The notes: generated by a model from the letters alone, not told the origin. A DNA stretch of 64,000 bases from an uncultured Sulfitobacter sp. (GCA_947502265.1 CANMZB010000020.1:1-64000); one strand, 5' to 3'. Shown: positions 1 to 8,933, counted from the first letter of the stretch. Translations and numbers: made by a program.

Positions 1-62
1 CAAAATACCTCACTCTCGGTAAGCGCCAATAGTGACGGAGCGAAGTAAGCGAATGCTGCGCA

Positions 63-510
63 TATGTGGCCTTCGTCATCGATGTCTTTGCGCGGCGCAT
101 CGTCCGTTGGCGTGCCAGCCGTACAGCAAACGCTGGTTTTGGTCTCGACGCGCTTGAGCAAGCCATCCACCAACGCAGGCCAGCCCAGGACCAACTGGTG
201 CCGCGGATCGCAGTATCTTTCGATCAAGTACACTGAGCGGTTGGCAGAGGCGAAGATTGCGCCGTCTGTCGGCGGTGTCGGGGACTCGTATGACAACGCG
301 ATGGCCGAAACGATCAACGGCTTGTTCAAGGCCGAGGTCATTCACAGACGCGGGCTATGGCGCAACTTTGAAGCTGTCGAATATGCCACGCTTGAACGGG
401 TCGACTGGTTCAACAACCTCCGCCTGCTGGAGCCTATCGGGAATATCCCGCCAGCTGAAGCCGAGGCGAACTTCTACGCCGCTCTGGAAAGATTAGACAT
501 GGCCGCGTAA
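63..510 (+). pseudogene. IS3-family transposase (orfB) 3' remnant, frameshifted
   Basis: Only the C-terminal half of an IS3-group OrfB integrase-type transposase remains. Position 63 onward reads YVAFVIDVFARRIV in one frame until a stop near 235; from about 212 the neighbouring frame continues as RGSQYLSIKYTERLAEAKI, GDSYDNAMAETINGLFKAE and PIGNIPPAEAEANFYAALE. A short deletion near 209-212 removes the expected HHSD, so the second Asp of the DDE triad is missing, and the region with the first Asp is absent upstream. The copy therefore cannot transpose. It lies just left of a TRAP operon. Confidence 0.85.
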
Positions 511-521
511 CTAAGACAAAT

Positions 522-549
522 CAGCCTCCTGCAAACCCGGCGCGGTTCA
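522..549 (+). repeat. probable right inverted-repeat end of the IS3 remnant
   Basis: Directly after the transposase stop comes CAGCCTCCTGCAAACCCGG followed by CGCGGTTCA, which resembles the right terminal repeat usually found behind this IS3 subgroup transposase. The left end is not in the window, so the pairing cannot be confirmed. From here to the TRAP gene at 767 I see only the TRAP promoter region and no gene. Confidence 0.45.
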
Positions 550-766
550 CGTTCGAAGGAAAGGTAGCCTAACAGCTCCGGGCCGACACAAAATCGAGAT
601 AGGTCTTTTAAACGCCAGATTCACCCACAGCGCCACAGTCTGCGCGCACATCTAAAGCTTTGATCCCAGAAACGCGCGTGACATCCTCTTGCGAAGCTCA
701 TAGCCTCCGCGCACAATAATGGCGCCGGGAGGAGGATCCTTGAGCGTCACTAAAGGGAGAAGACAG

Positions 767-1807
767 ATGAAATTCACACGCAAATGCTTTCTGGGTCTTG
801 TCGGAGCCACGGCTCTGAGCGCCACCTTGGGTGCGATGCCGGCGTTCGCGCAGGACGTGACCCTGCGGATGCACCAGTTTCTGCCGGATCAGGCCAATGT
901 GCCAAAGCTGATCCTGTACCCTTGGGCGGACCGCGTAGAGGCCGCAAGCAATGGTCGCATCAAGATCGAGCGTTACCCCTCCATGCAGTTGGGTGGCAAG
1001 CCGCCGGAGTTGATGGATCAGGCCATTGATGGCGTCGCTGATATTGTCTGGACGGTTGTGGGCTACACGCCCGGTCGCTACCCCAGCACCGAAGTGTTCG
1101 AACTGCCCTTTATCACGACAAGCGCCCGTGCCGCTTCGTCAGCCTTCTGGCAGATGTTCGAAAAAGACATGAAAGACGGTGAATTCAAGGATGTCAAAAT
1201 CCTTGGCACATGGGTCCATGGGCCGGGAGTGCTTCACACCAGCAGCCCCGTGACGACCCCTGCCGATATGGAAGGGCTTAAGATTCGCGGCGGATCACGG
1301 CTTGCCAACGTGCTGTTGGAAAAGGTCGGCGCGACCCCTGTGGGCATGCCTGTACCGGCGATTTCCGAAGCATTGAGCAAGGGCGTTGTGGATGGCACGA
1401 CCATCCCCTGGGAAGTAACGGGCGCGCTCAAGGTGCCGGAACTGGTCAAGAACCACACCGAATTCGATGGTAACGCGCTTTATACGCTGGGCTTTGTGCT
1501 GGCGATGAACAAGGATCGCTTTGACAGCCTTGATCCCGAACTGCAAAAGGCGATCGAGGACAATTCCGGTCTCGAATTCTCGATCTTTGCGGGTGGCACG
1601 CAAGCGGATGCAGATGGCCCCGCACGGCAGTTGGCGGTTGACGCAGGCAACAACATCATCAACGTTTCGGGCGATGGCATTCAGACTTGGAAAGACGCCA
1701 GCCAGCCCGTCTATGACGAATGGCTTGCCGACATGAAGAGCAAGGGCATCGACGGTCAGGCGCTGATCGACGAGGCGACTGCCTTGATGGATGCTTACAG
1801 CGAATAA
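767..1807 (+). CDS. dctP: TRAP transporter substrate-binding protein (DctP family)
   Basis: Periplasmic receptor that captures an organic acid-type substrate for the DctQM permease encoded just downstream. The 346-aa product starts at ATG 767 behind AAGGGAGAAG; an upstream in-frame start would put a non-signal stretch before the signal peptide. Residues 1-28 form a Sec signal (charged MKFTRK, hydrophobic core, cleavage after AFA). The mature part has the DctP fold, with the conserved block EGLKIRGGSRLANVLLEKVG, including the Arg that usually pairs with the substrate carboxylate. The substrate cannot be read from sequence. Confidence 0.93.
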   Translation: MKFTRKCFLGLVGATALSATLGAMPAFAQDVTLRMHQFLPDQANVPKLILYPWADRVEAASNGRIKIERYPSMQLGGKPPELMDQAIDGVADIVWTVVGYTPGRYPSTEVFELPFITTSARAASSAFWQMFEKDMKDGEFKDVKILGTWVHGPGVLHTSSPVTTPADMEGLKIRGGSRLANVLLEKVGATPVGMPVPAISEALSKGVVDGTTIPWEVTGALKVPELVKNHTEFDGNALYTLGFVLAMNKDRFDSLDPELQKAIEDNSGLEFSIFAGGTQADADGPARQLAVDAGNNIINVSGDGIQTWKDASQPVYDEWLADMKSKGIDGQALIDEATALMDAYSE

Positions 1808-1828
1808 ACCCTGATATTCAGGATGCCG

Positions 1829-1860
1829 CCCCGCGCCGAGATCTGTCGGCGCGGGGTTTT
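1829..1860 (+). terminator. intra-operonic hairpin between dctP and dctQ
   Basis: An 11-bp perfect stem (CCCCGCGCCGA at 1829-1839 with TCGGCGCGGGG at 1846-1856, loop of 6) is followed by TTTT. It looks like an intrinsic terminator of limited strength, or an mRNA-stabilising hairpin, placed so that the binding protein is made in excess over the membrane subunits. Confidence 0.75.
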
Positions 1861-1891
1861 CCCATGTCCCGATTCCGAATGAGGCCCGCAG

Positions 1892-2473
1892 ATGCACCGA
1901 TTGATCCGTACGCTTGCCCACGTGACGGCGCTGATCGGGGGGGGCGTTTTGATTGCCCTTATCGTGATGGTGACGTTGTCGATCATCGGGCGATCGGTCA
2001 ATAAACTGCTGCACGCGGATTTCTTTGATCGCTACCTTACATCGGTTTCGCAGGCGCTTCTGGATCTGGGCGTGGGGCCGATCAACGGCAACTACGAAGT
2101 GCTGGAGGCGGGGGTGGCGTTCGCCATTTTCTCTTTCTTGCCGATTTGCCAGTTTTACGGCGCCCATGCGACCGTGGACATTTTCACGTCTGCGTTGCCG
2201 ACGCGGATCAACCGTTGGATCATTGCGTTCTGGGAGATTGTTCTGGCAGCCGTGATCTTGCTGATCATCTGGCGGCTTTTTGGCGGGCTTGAGCGGTATT
2301 ACGGCAATGGCGAGACGACGCTGTTTTTGCAATTCCCGGTCTGGTGGTCTTACGCGGCCAGCTTTACCGCAGGTGTCGTTGCGGCTGTTGTCGCGGTGTA
2401 CTGCGCGTTTGTGCGGCTTCAGGAGGCCGCGGTTGGCCACAATATTCTGCCCACAGAATACGGAGAGCATTGA
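1892..2473 (+). CDS. dctQ: TRAP transporter small permease (DctQ family)
   Basis: Small integral membrane subunit of the tripartite ATP-independent periplasmic transporter; it pairs with DctM and the periplasmic receptor. The 193-aa protein shows about four membrane spans (roughly residues 12-34, 65-85, 108-128 and 150-172), the usual DctQ topology. It begins 84 nt after dctP, past the hairpin, and ends 3 nt before dctM, so the permease genes are translationally close. Length is within the family range. Confidence 0.9.
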   Translation: MHRLIRTLAHVTALIGGGVLIALIVMVTLSIIGRSVNKLLHADFFDRYLTSVSQALLDLGVGPINGNYEVLEAGVAFAIFSFLPICQFYGAHATVDIFTSALPTRINRWIIAFWEIVLAAVILLIIWRLFGGLERYYGNGETTLFLQFPVWWSYAASFTAGVVAAVVAVYCAFVRLQEAAVGHNILPTEYGEH

Positions 2474-2476
2474 GCG

Positions 2477-3793
2477 ATGAGCAATCTTGAGCTTGGATTC
2501 TGGTCCTTCCCTGTCCTGTTGGTGATGGTGTTTTTGCGTGCGCCAATTGGCCTTGCCATGTTGCTGTGCGGTTTTGGCGGATGGTTTATGGCGATGGGGG
2601 GCAATCCCGCGCCGCTGCTTGCCAAGCTGAAATCAGAAACCTACACGACATTCTCCAGCTATTCGTTAACGATCATTCCGCTGTTTTTGCTCATGGGGCA
2701 ATTTGCAACGCTTTCGGGCATGTCGCAGGCGTTGTTTCGCGCGGCAGAAAGCTTTCTTGGCCACCGGCGGGGAGGCGTGGCCATGGCAGCGGTGGGAGCC
2801 TGTGCAGGCTTTGGCGCGATCTGTGGATCGTCGCTGGCGACTGCTGCGACAATGTCCAAAGTGGCATTGCCCGAACTACGCCGCTACGGCTATTCGGGCG
2901 GCTTTTCTACCGCGACACTTGCGGCGGGCGGTACCTTGGGCATCCTGATTCCGCCGTCTGTTATTTTGGTGATCTATGCCATTCTGACGGAACAGAATAT
3001 CGCCAAGCTGTTTCTGGCGGCGTTCGTTCCGGGGATTTTGGCCGCGATCGGTTATGTCATTACGATCTCAATTTATGTGCGTCTGTATCCCGATGCCGCC
3101 GGAACCCGCCCTGCTGTCCCGATGGCCGAACGCTTTGCTGCGCTGGCCAAGACATGGCCGGTACTGGTGATCTTCTTTGTCGTTGTTGGCGGTATCTATC
3201 TGGGTTGGTTCACTCCGACCGAAGGGGCCGCCGTGGGGGCCGCAGGGACCGGCCTTGCGGCGATTTTATCGGGCTCTCTGGGGTGGAGAGTGCTTAAAAA
3301 CAGCTTGCTTGGCACCGCGCGCACCACCGCGATGATCTTTTTCATCGTGTTGGGGGCCGGGTTCTACAACGGCTTTCTGGCGTTGTCCGGCGTGCCACAG
3401 TTCATGGCCGACTGGGTGGTGACCCAAGGGTACAGCCCATGGCTGGTTCTGAGCATCATCCTGGTATTTTACCTTATCTTTGGCTGCCTGATGGACAGCC
3501 TTTCGATGATCCTGTTGACCGTTCCGATCTTCTTTCCGGTGATTTCGGCGATGGAATTCGGCATGACCCCCGAACATGTTGCAATCTGGTTCGGGATACT
3601 CGTTTTGATCGTCGTCGAAGTGGGGTTAATTACGCCCCCTGTGGGGATGAACCTTTTCATCATCAATTCGATGGATCGCGAAACTCCCATGACCGAGACC
3701 TACAAAGCGGTGATGTTCTTTGTTGGCTCCGACATTGTGAGGGTGGTTATCCTTGTCGCGTTCCCGTCGATCACATTGTTTCTTCTGGCTTAG
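2477..3793 (+). CDS. dctM: TRAP transporter large permease (DctM family)
   Basis: Twelve-span channel subunit that uses a cation gradient to import substrate delivered by DctP. The 438-aa product carries DctM family features: MAAVGACAGFGAICGSSLAT near residue 100, GGTLGILIPPSVILVIYA near 150, and a PPVGMNLFIINSM block near 385. It starts 3 nt after the dctQ stop, completing a canonical P-Q-M operon. Confidence 0.93.
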   Translation: MSNLELGFWSFPVLLVMVFLRAPIGLAMLLCGFGGWFMAMGGNPAPLLAKLKSETYTTFSSYSLTIIPLFLLMGQFATLSGMSQALFRAAESFLGHRRGGVAMAAVGACAGFGAICGSSLATAATMSKVALPELRRYGYSGGFSTATLAAGGTLGILIPPSVILVIYAILTEQNIAKLFLAAFVPGILAAIGYVITISIYVRLYPDAAGTRPAVPMAERFAALAKTWPVLVIFFVVVGGIYLGWFTPTEGAAVGAAGTGLAAILSGSLGWRVLKNSLLGTARTTAMIFFIVLGAGFYNGFLALSGVPQFMADWVVTQGYSPWLVLSIILVFYLIFGCLMDSLSMILLTVPIFFPVISAMEFGMTPEHVAIWFGILVLIVVEVGLITPPVGMNLFIINSMDRETPMTETYKAVMFFVGSDIVRVVILVAFPSITLFLLA

Positions 3794-3841
3794 GATTCCG
3801 CATTTCGCAAACGGCTGAAACGCCGCGCGCAGGAAACCAAA

Positions 3842-3864
3842 AGGGCCGCGACTGGCGCGGCCCT
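3842..3864. terminator. bidirectional terminator between dctM and the solute-binding gene
   Basis: Stem AGGGCCGCG / CGCGGCCCT (3842-3850 with 3856-3864, 5-nt loop) sits between convergent genes. T-rich sequence lies on the plus side (GGTTTTC) and an A-rich run on the other, so it can serve both directions. Confidence 0.75.
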
Positions 3865-3889
3865 TCCGGTTTTCTGTTTCAAACGTGGT

Positions 3890-5566
3890 TTAAGTGGTCC
3901 ACGCCATCCGTGCCGGATGGTATTCAAAGGCGATGTGGTGCGCGGCACCGGTCAGCCCCTCGCGGGTGTGGTTGTACAGTGACCGCCAGTACGGCTGGAT
4001 CGTCACCCCCTCATCCTGAATCAGCTTCTCGCCTTTTGCCATCAACGCACGGCGTTTCTCAACGTCCGGTGTTGCCAGCGCTTCTGCGAGCAGCGCGTCG
4101 AATTCCTCGTTCGCCCAGCCGAATTCATTCCATGCCTCGCCCGAACGATAAGCAAGCGCCCAGATCTGAACGCCCAGCGGACGCGGGTTCCAGTTGGTCG
4201 AGGAGAAGGGATATTTGGTCCAGTCGTTCCAGAACGTGGAGCCGGGCAGGATCGTCCGTTTCACATTGATGCCCGCATCACGCAGTTGCGCCGCAACGGC
4301 GTCTGTCGTGTCCTTGCGATAGGCATCGTCGATCGAGATCAGCTCATGCTCGAAATCGATCATGCCCGCTTCTTCCATCAGTTTGCGCGCCCCTTCGGGA
4401 TCGGCCTTGCGCGGTTCAAGTGCGGCGTATTCGGGGTGCATCGGACCGACGTGATGGTTTTCTGCGATGATGCCACGGCCGGAATAGCCCAGTTCAAGCA
4501 GCACGTTGTTGTCCACCGCCATCGCAAGGGCGCGGCGCACGCGCACGTCTTCGTAAGGGCGCTTGCCGTCAACTTCGGCCAACTGGTTGGGACGGATCAC
4601 AACGGTCGCACCCGTGGCGATGTTGTGTTCGACCCAGCCGTCCAGACTGGACAGGATATCAATGAAATCCCCCTCCATGGAATAGAACGCATCCACTTCG
4701 TCGGCCTCGGCTGCGGCGATCCATGCGGAGGGGTCGGTGCCGTAGTCGATGTATTCCAGACGGTCGATGTAGGGGCCGCCAGACACTTCGGTGCCCCACC
4801 ATGTGTGATCGGGGTTTTTCACCAGCACGCCTTTGACGCCTACCTCAAGCGTTTCGGGCAGGTAGGGGCCGGTGCCTACGGGATTGTCCAGAATGCTGTC
4901 GGCGGTGAAGCTGCTGTGCACAATCGCGGCGGGATAATCGGCCATGCCGGCAATTAATGTGATATCAGGGGCGGGCAGGTTCAGCTTGACGGTGTGGCTG
5001 TCAACGACTTCGATAGCGCCCTCAAGTGCGTTGCCGGTCTCCTCGTCGATCAGGGTCGCAAAGCGCCCCGCCATCGAGTTGCCTTCGAGCGACTTGTCGC
5101 ACCAGCCTTCGATATTGCGCGCAACATCTTCGGCAGTGAAGTCGTCGCCGTTGTTCCATTTGACGCCCTTGCGGACGTTCAATGTGTATTCGGTCGCATT
5201 GTCGTTGATTTCCCAACTTTCCAGCAGGGCAGGTGTGAACGTGCCGTCATTTTCATAAATGGCGAGATATTCGAGCCAGCCGCGTGTAAAGTTGCCGATC
5301 TGGGACCAGTCAAATGTGCGGGGATCCTTGAGTGCGCGCACTTCCATCTGCATGCGGACGGTGCCGCCCATCTTTTTGTCGCCGTGGCTTGCGGCCTGTG
5401 CGGGGGCCGCCATGCCCATCATGGCGTATGCGGTCGCTGTCGTCGCCCCGAAGGCGCTCGCTACAGCGAGAAATTCGCGGCGGCTTACCGGATCGCTCTT
5501 GGCGGATTCGGCGCTGTCCAGAACGGATTGTGGCAGCGGTTTACCGGTGCGTGTCGTGAAATACAT
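3890..5566 (-). CDS. ABC transporter substrate-binding protein, family 5 (peptide/nickel type)
   Basis: Extracytoplasmic solute-binding protein of the oligopeptide/dipeptide group (SBP_bac_5). The 558-aa precursor has an unusually long leader with a twin-arginine motif SRREFLAV near residue 28 followed by a hydrophobic stretch and APAQAA, so Tat export of a folded protein is likely. The body shows the family's blocks, for example [19 protein letters not shown] and the late [11 protein letters not shown] good ribosome site (GAGAGGAAG) precedes ATG 5566. No permease or ATPase genes are adjacent, so its partner transporter must lie elsewhere. The ligand is unknown. Confidence 0.88.
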   Translation of the reverse strand: MYFTTRTGKPLPQSVLDSAESAKSDPVSRREFLAVASAFGATTATAYAMMGMAAPAQAASHGDKKMGGTVRMQMEVRALKDPRTFDWSQIGNFTRGWLEYLAIYENDGTFTPALLESWEINDNATEYTLNVRKGVKWNNGDDFTAEDVARNIEGWCDKSLEGNSMAGRFATLIDEETGNALEGAIEVVDSHTVKLNLPAPDITLIAGMADYPAAIVHSSFTADSILDNPVGTGPYLPETLEVGVKGVLVKNPDHTWWGTEVSGGPYIDRLEYIDYGTDPSAWIAAAEADEVDAFYSMEGDFIDILSSLDGWVEHNIATGATVVIRPNQLAEVDGKRPYEDVRVRRALAMAVDNNVLLELGYSGRGIIAENHHVGPMHPEYAALEPRKADPEGARKLMEEAGMIDFEHELISIDDAYRKDTTDAVAAQLRDAGINVKRTILPGSTFWNDWTKYPFSSTNWNPRPLGVQIWALAYRSGEAWNEFGWANEEFDALLAEALATPDVEKRRALMAKGEKLIQDEGVTIQPYWRSLYNHTREGLTGAAHHIAFEYHPARMAWTT

Positions 5567-5870
5567 TGTCTTCCTCTCTGTTATCCAAGTGGGGATGTGC
5601 TGCGTACATCTTCATCCCGAAAACCCGGATATCCGGGCCTTGGCGATTGCAGGTTGGCCTGCATTTTTGATCTGCTTCGTCTGCACAGGCGTTGACGGCG
5701 AGATATTCATGAAGAGGATGATCAAACGTATCCTCGTTGAGGTCAACCCTGTCAAAAAGATGTGATTAATGCAGTAAGACACCACAACGGGCTGCGCGCT
5801 ATTTCACAGGCACGGTGATGTCGGGCGCACTGATTGCACCGGATGTGATCGTTTTGGACCTTACGAGGCG
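5567..5870. other. 304-bp intergenic region with two inverted repeats
   Basis: I see no supported gene here. It holds the promoter side of the minus-strand solute-binding gene. Two inverted repeats lie end to end: GAGGAT-N10-ATCCTC (5714-5735) and GTTGA-GG-TCAAC (5736-5747). They could be operators for that gene, but no regulator is assigned. Confidence 0.4.
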
Positions 5871-6680
5871 TTAAAAATCCGCGTCCACGCCGGGCAGGTT
5901 GAGCGCCTTGATCAGATCGCGCAGTTCTTGGCGCGCTGCGATATTCGAGATGTTAAGCTGTTTGACCCCGATGTCCTTGAGATCAAGCAGGGTCAGCCCC
6001 CGCGGAAACAGTTCGCGGAAAATGACACGCTCGTTAAAGCCGGGAGCGACGCGAAAGCCGATGCGCTTGGACAGGTTATTGATTGCACGCTCCATCTTGT
6101 CCTTGTTGACCATGCGCTGTGCGCCCATGCGGTTGCGCACGACAACCCAGTCAATCGCGGGCAGGCCCGCCTGTGCGCGCAACTGCCGCGCATTCCAGAC
6201 CATCTCGGAATAGACGGAGGGGCCGGTGATTTTGTCGCCCGACGCATCGGTGTGGGCGAGCAGATCAAAGTCGATAAAGCTGTCGTTCAGCGGCGTGATA
6301 AGCGTGTCGGCCAGAGAATGCGCGACCTGACTGAGCCGTGTGTGCGAGCCGGGGCAGTCGATCAGGATGAAATCGTTGTTCGGCTCCAATTCGGCCACGG
6401 CGGCGGACAGGCGGTGATCATACACGTTCTCGCCCGGTTGCAGCGCGCTTGGGTCAATCTCGGGCAGTTCGTGGCATTCGGGGCTGGGCAGATCAAGGCC
6501 CGACTCCGCAAGGAAAGACCGGCGATTATCGACATAGCGCCCGAATGTGCGCTGCCGCAAATCGAGGTCCAGCGCGCTGACCGAATGGCCCATGCGCGCA
6601 AGTGCGGTGGCCACATGCATGGACACCGTCGATTTACCGGCCCCGCCTTTTTCGTTTCCGACGACGATAATGTGCGCCAT
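5871..6680 (-). CDS. mipZ: MipZ-like ParA-family division-site ATPase
   Basis: P-loop ATPase of the Mrp/Min/ParA class that in alphaproteobacteria forms a polar gradient with ParB and keeps FtsZ rings at midcell. The 269-aa product, started at ATG 6680 (MAHIIVVGNEKGGAGKST), has the deviant Walker A with the signature lysine (GNEKGGAGKST, residues 8-18), the segment LDLDLRQRTFGRYVDNR, and DFILIDCPG as Walker B. Length and the whole motif order fit MipZ rather than plasmid ParA; no parB is adjacent. A longer start at 6866 is unlikely because GAGGGA lies just before 6680. Confidence 0.88.
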   Translation of the reverse strand: MAHIIVVGNEKGGAGKSTVSMHVATALARMGHSVSALDLDLRQRTFGRYVDNRRSFLAESGLDLPSPECHELPEIDPSALQPGENVYDHRLSAAVAELEPNNDFILIDCPGSHTRLSQVAHSLADTLITPLNDSFIDFDLLAHTDASGDKITGPSVYSEMVWNARQLRAQAGLPAIDWVVVRNRMGAQRMVNKDKMERAINNLSKRIGFRVAPGFNERVIFRELFPRGLTLLDLKDIGVKQLNISNIAARQELRDLIKALNLPGVDADF

Positions 6681-6828
6681 GCCCAATGTCCCTCTGTCCA
6701 GCCTGTGTTTACACAGGATATAGTTGAACGCCACTATATGTGGGGTTTGGTGGTTTGGAAAGTGCCGAGCGGCGGCTAATCTGCCACCGTTTTGCGGGTG
6801 TGTCGTGGCTGTAGAAACCAGACATGAA

Positions 6829-6858
6829 AAAGGCGCGCCCGCGATGGGGCGCGCCTTT
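6829..6858 (-). terminator. intrinsic terminator after rpmE
   Basis: A 12-bp perfect stem AAAGGCGCGCCC / GGGCGCGCCTTT (6829-6840 and 6847-6858) is followed on the minus strand by TTTTTCATG. It closes the rplS-rpmE unit. Confidence 0.85.
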
Positions 6859-6881
6859 CCATACAATTAACGGGGTAGGGT

Positions 6882-7103
6882 TTAGAAGCCCAGACCTGCG
6901 TACTTGTTTTTGAACTTCGACACGCGGCCGCCGGTGTCCATCAGACGGCTTGTGCCGCCGGTCCACGCGGGGTGTACGGAGGGATCAATATCAAGCGACA
7001 GCTGGTCGCCTTCCTTGCCCCATGTCGATTTCATCTCCACGATCGTGCCGTCGGTCATTTTGACGTTGATCGTGTGATATTCGGGATGTGTATCGGCTTT
7101 CAT
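6882..7103 (-). CDS. rpmE: 50S ribosomal protein L31
   Basis: 73-aa ribosomal protein L31 of the large subunit. The sequence [20 protein letters not shown], then [20 protein letters not shown] and a C-terminal KNKYAGLGF is typical of the alphaproteobacterial form. There is no cysteine at all, so this is the zinc-free (C-minus) variant. It is 11 nt downstream of rplS on the same strand and is followed by a strong terminator. Confidence 0.96.
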   Translation of the reverse strand: MKADTHPEYHTINVKMTDGTIVEMKSTWGKEGDQLSLDIDPSVHPAWTGGTSRLMDTGGRVSKFKNKYAGLGF

Positions 7104-7114
7104 CGATCTGACCT

Positions 7115-7489
7115 TTACGATTTGAGAGGTTTGTAGTGTGCGTTCTCGACGATACGCGCGGACTTACCACGGCGCGAGCGCAGGTAATACAGCTTGGCGC
7201 GACGCACACGGCCACGACGGACGACTGTGATGCTGTCAATGTTGGTCGAATGCAGCGGGAACACACGCTCCACGCCTTCGCCAAAGGAAATCTTGCGAAT
7301 GGTGAAGGCACCGGCGATGCCGCGGCCATGTTTGCGGCTGATGCAAACACCTTCGTAGTTCTGCACACGCGTACGCGTGCCTTCGGTGACTTTAAAGCCG
7401 ACCCGGATGGTATCACCAGCGCGGAAATCGGGGATCTCCTTGGCCAGCTCGGCGATGTGTTCCGCCTCGATCTGTGCGATCAGGTTCAT
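7115..7489 (-). CDS. rplS: 50S ribosomal protein L19
   Basis: 124-aa L19, located at the 30S/50S interface. Recognised by [33 protein letters not shown] and [19 protein letters not shown] 7489 follows GGAGACGCATCAG, a clear ribosome site. In most proteobacteria it follows trmD directly in one operon; here a plus-strand ppk2/DUF465 pair sits between, so rplS-rpmE must have its own promoter in 7490-7797. Confidence 0.97.
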   Translation of the reverse strand: MNLIAQIEAEHIAELAKEIPDFRAGDTIRVGFKVTEGTRTRVQNYEGVCISRKHGRGIAGAFTIRKISFGEGVERVFPLHSTNIDSITVVRRGRVRRAKLYYLRSRRGKSARIVENAHYKPLKS

Positions 7490-7797
7490 CTGATGCGTCT
7501 CCTATGATGCTCGTGGTATGCCACGAAGTTGTTTTTCCGATCCAAGAGCTTCGGCCCGTTTGTCGGGTCTGCCGCAGCGGCCCGCCGAAGATAGCATCAT
7601 CGTTTGCTTGGTGTATGTGCATAGCGCACAAATCCCGAGCCGCATTTTCGCGATTCCGGATTGATGCGCGTATAGGTCCGATACCCGCGCGGATCAAGTA
7701 TTGAATCGTTTGCAGACCCCTTGATCCACATCAAGGTGGAGCCCTGAAGATTTGCGGTAGACTTTGGCGTCGGTAAAAGAAGGGAAAAGGAGACGGA
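7490..7797. other. 308-bp divergent promoter region of rplS and ppk2
   Basis: No gene is supported here. The region must contain the minus-strand promoter for rplS-rpmE, forced by the interruption of the trmD-rplS operon, and the plus-strand promoter for ppk2 with its FNR box at 7721-7734. Confidence 0.5.
7721..7734. promoter_or_regulatory. FNR/FnrL-type binding box upstream of ppk2
   Basis: TTGATCCACATCAA is a perfect match to the FNR family consensus TTGAT-N4-ATCAA. It ends 63 nt before the ppk2 start codon, a spacing suited to class II or class I activation by an oxygen-sensing FnrL. No fnr gene is in this window. Confidence 0.75.
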
Positions 7798-8678
7798 ATG
7801 ATCGAGGCGCCGAAAGGGCAACGCAACGAAGATCGGAATGCGCAGATTATCGGTTTCGAGCAGGGCAAGTATCCCTACAAGAACAAGATTGCTCGCAGAG
7901 CCTATGAGGTGGAAAAGGCCGTCCTTCAGGTTGAGCTTCTGAAAGTGCAGCACTGGATTCAAGAGACGGGTCAAAAGTGCGTCCTGCTTTTCGAGGGGCG
8001 GGATGCGGCGGGCAAGGGTGGTACGATCAAGCGCTTTACCGAACACCTTAATCCGCGCGCCGCGCGTGTTGTCGCGCTGAACAGGCCGACAGACGAAGAG
8101 CGCGGCAGTGATTTTTTCAACGCTATACCAAGTACCTGCCGACATCAGGAGAAATGGTGCTATATGACCGCTCATGGTACAATCGCGCGGGCGTCGAGCG
8201 GGTGATGAATTTTTGCGCGCCTGCCGAGTATCTCGAATTCATGCGCCAGACACCGGAGTTCGAGCGGATGCTGAGCCGTAGCGGTATCCGTCTTTTCAAA
8301 TACTGGTTCCCGGTCACACAGGAAGATCAGAAGCAGCGCTTCGCGTCGCGTGAAACCGATCCGTTGAAACGTTGGAAGCTGTCGCCGATTGATCGCGCTA
8401 GCCTTGATAAATGGGACGATTACACCGAAGCAAAAGAGGCGATGTTCTTTTACACCGACACGGCGGATGCTCCGTGGACGGTGATCCGCTCTAACGACAA
8501 GAAGCGCGCGCGCCTGACCTGCATGCGACACTTCCTGTCACAATTGGATTATCCCGAAAAAGATCCCGAAGTTGCGCCGGCACCGGATCCGAAAATCTTT
8601 CATCAGGCGGAAGCCGTGTTGCAGGATTCGCAACACATCCACGCCGCGTCTTTACACCCTAAAACCCGTAGAACATAA
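7798..8678 (+). pseudogene. ppk2: polyphosphate kinase 2 (PPK2), frame-interrupted
   Basis: PPK2 transfers phosphate between polyphosphate and nucleoside diphosphates. The first frame (7798-8205) gives an N-terminal part with FEGRDAAGKGGT (Walker A, residues 65-76) and then runs off the family sequence after residue 106. The second frame carries MVLYDRSWYNRAGVERVM, the Asp-containing Walker B/lid region, and the normal C terminus to 8678. One -1 shift at 8112-8118 (T TTT TTC) joins them into a 293-aa protein of normal length, with ERG..FFQRY aligned and no gap. It is thus a frameshift mutant, a sequencing error, or a programmed frameshift; the QW normally seen before FFQRY reads SD here. Confidence 0.85.
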
Positions 8679-8690
8679 TAAGGAAATATC

Positions 8691-8933
8691 ATGTCGCATA
8701 CCCCCCACGAACTGAACGAAGAGTTTCCCGAGCAAGTCGAGAAAATGGCAGAACTGCGCCAGTCAGACGGCCATTTTGTCAAGCTGTCCGAGAGCTATCA
8801 CACCGTGAACCGCGACATTCACCGCGCCGAAACCGATGTCGAACCGACAAGCGACGATCACATGCAAACGATGCGCCGCGAACGTATGGTGCTGAAAGAC
8901 GAAATCGCGGCCTATCTGCGCGAGAACGCCTGA
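8691..8933 (+). CDS. YdcH family protein (DUF465)
   Basis: 80-aa acidic, helical protein of the DUF465/YdcH group. ELNEEFPEQVEKMAELRQSD followed by VNRDIHRAE and MRRERMVLKDEIAAYL gives two amphipathic helices typical of the family, whose molecular function is not established. It begins 12 nt after ppk2 with an AAGGAAATATC ribosome site and so is probably co-transcribed with ppk2 under the FNR box. Confidence 0.85.
   Translation: MSHTPHELNEEFPEQVEKMAELRQSDGHFVKLSESYHTVNRDIHRAETDVEPTSDDHMQTMRRERMVLKDEIAAYLRENA

Noticed and set aside
4286..5765. Long plus-strand frames opposite the solute-binding gene (4286-4957, 4994-5695, 5259-5765)
   Set aside because: They mirror the codon pattern of the minus-strand gene, have no recognisable domain or ribosome site, and are shadows.
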